This document shows, one piece after another, positions 63,304 through 64,000 of a stretch of DNA of 64,000 bases. The translations under genes were made by a program, and so were the position numbers. The notes beneath the pieces are model-generated. The model saw only the letters and a list, made by a program, of their open reading frames with translations. It made no database searches and was not told the origin of the DNA. The DNA comes from Epiperipatus broadwayi. Its lineage: Eukaryota > Onychophora > Udeonychophora > Euonychophora > Peripatidae. Positions within the stretch are counted from its first letter, which is position 1. Each line of letters starts with the position of its first letter. The DNA lies in contig JAQFVV010012572.1 in the NCBI GenBank assembly GCA_028023455.1, forward strand, positions 248,001-312,000, in the 5' to 3' direction.

Positions 63304-64000
63304 GGCTGATTAACACACCAACTACCATAAGGATACTTAAATATATATTAAGTACTACCTAACGTTGTATTAGTAATAATAAATAAAATAAAAATTCATA
63401 TAATATTACAATATTAGCCAAAAAAAACAACTAAAATTCTTCCACAACCAAAGTATTAATAGATGAAACCATGGTTGAGAAAGAATTTTGTTAAAGTTTT
63501 GTTTCTGTTTTTTTTTTTTTTGACTAGTATTGTAAAGTTATATGAATTTTTATTTTAAATATATATAATTTATAAGTATACCAGCTCTGATTAATAATTA
63601 TGTTTATTTATGATATTATCTCTTTTTAATTATGTTTTTTTTTTCTTTTGATAAGAACGTCTGTTATTTTAATATAAATGATGTCTTTATGAATTAATTA
63701 TGAGTTAAAAGTTTTAAAAAACAATTATTGGCAATTTTGCAATTAGCGAAAAATTTACAACTACCATTTAGATCTGAAAACTGTGCGTGGCTGATTAACA
63801 CAGTAATAACTTTGCCATAAAGAACTGACTCTTATTAGAGTTATATCTCATAAATAGTTGTAATTATTAATTTATAAGTATAACAACATTGATTAATCAT
63901 TACAGTTATTTTTGATGTGCATCTCTTTTTTAATTGCGTTTTTTTTTCTAATAAGCATGTCTGTTATTTTAATGGGAATTAATTCATTTGAACGATTATT
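63304..64000. repeat. Diverged direct repeat running off the window
   Basis: GGCTGATTAACACA occurs at 63304 and at 63789. In both it is followed, after different distances, by ATTTATAAGTATA, then GATTAAT, ATCTCTTTTTAATT, a T-run and TCTGTTATTTTAAT (63569-63680 and 63870-63975). The second unit continues beyond position 64000. The first has about 180 bases of extra sequence. Confidence 0.6.

Overview
The window is AT-rich (roughly three quarters A+T by eye) eukaryotic DNA. It has no operons, no long intact ORFs, long (AT)n and poly-A/T tracts, tRNA-derived SINEs with A-tails and target-site duplications, several families of non-LTR retrotransposon, two Penelope-like elements and small inverted-repeat elements. 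This fits an invertebrate metazoan with large introns. The species cannot be fixed from the sequence: cnidarian, mollusc, arthropod and flatworm genomes can all carry this repeat mix. No bacterial-type genes, CRISPR arrays, rRNA genes or convincing functional tRNA genes were seen.

Host genes. The best signal is a start exon on the + strand at 23866-23965. It has an ATG in good context, an acidic/serine-rich N-terminus unlike the AT-rich surroundings, and a consensus splice donor. It is preceded by a less AT-rich promoter-like stretch with an inverted CCAAT box. Possible downstream exons (36169-36258, 43808-43869, 49807-49889) have splice-like borders that are phase-compatible with it; this link is inference. 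On the - strand, 15175-15349 looks like a 3' terminal coding exon (acceptor, 57 codons, stop, AATAAA signals), with a possible upstream exon at 17048-17099. I recognise neither protein. Weaker coding-like pieces lie at 60352-60457 and 61380-62100.

Mobile DNA, left to right: a Penelope-like RT/GIY-YIG remnant (1-1039, +); a nearly complete but decayed RTE LINE (8560-11130, -) and a second RTE piece (12540-13450, -); a LINE C-terminal cysteine/histidine motif broken by (AT)56 (14335-14700, -); a second Penelope-like remnant (17886-18590, -); a decayed RTE (18960-21440, +) interrupted by an inverted-repeat insertion; a CR1/jockey-like RT fragment (31490-32530, +); three RTE 3' ends (42107-42259, 47665-47984, 62345-63062, all +); and another decayed RTE (52890-54530, +).

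Three SINE groups can be told apart. SINE-A is tRNA-only with a TGACATA-A(n) tail (30061, 34635, 50118, 51993). SINE-B is about 370 bp with a tRNA head (21600, 48530, and a head-to-head pair at 50700-51310). SINE-C is about 126 bp, with a tail near AGTAATAAAACCATTTGATT (27945, 28597, 37636, a tandem trimer at 41231, and 44721). Palindromic or TIR elements occur at 25988-26192, 33401-33677 and 44902-45164. The remainder is AT-rich sequence in which I see no gene.
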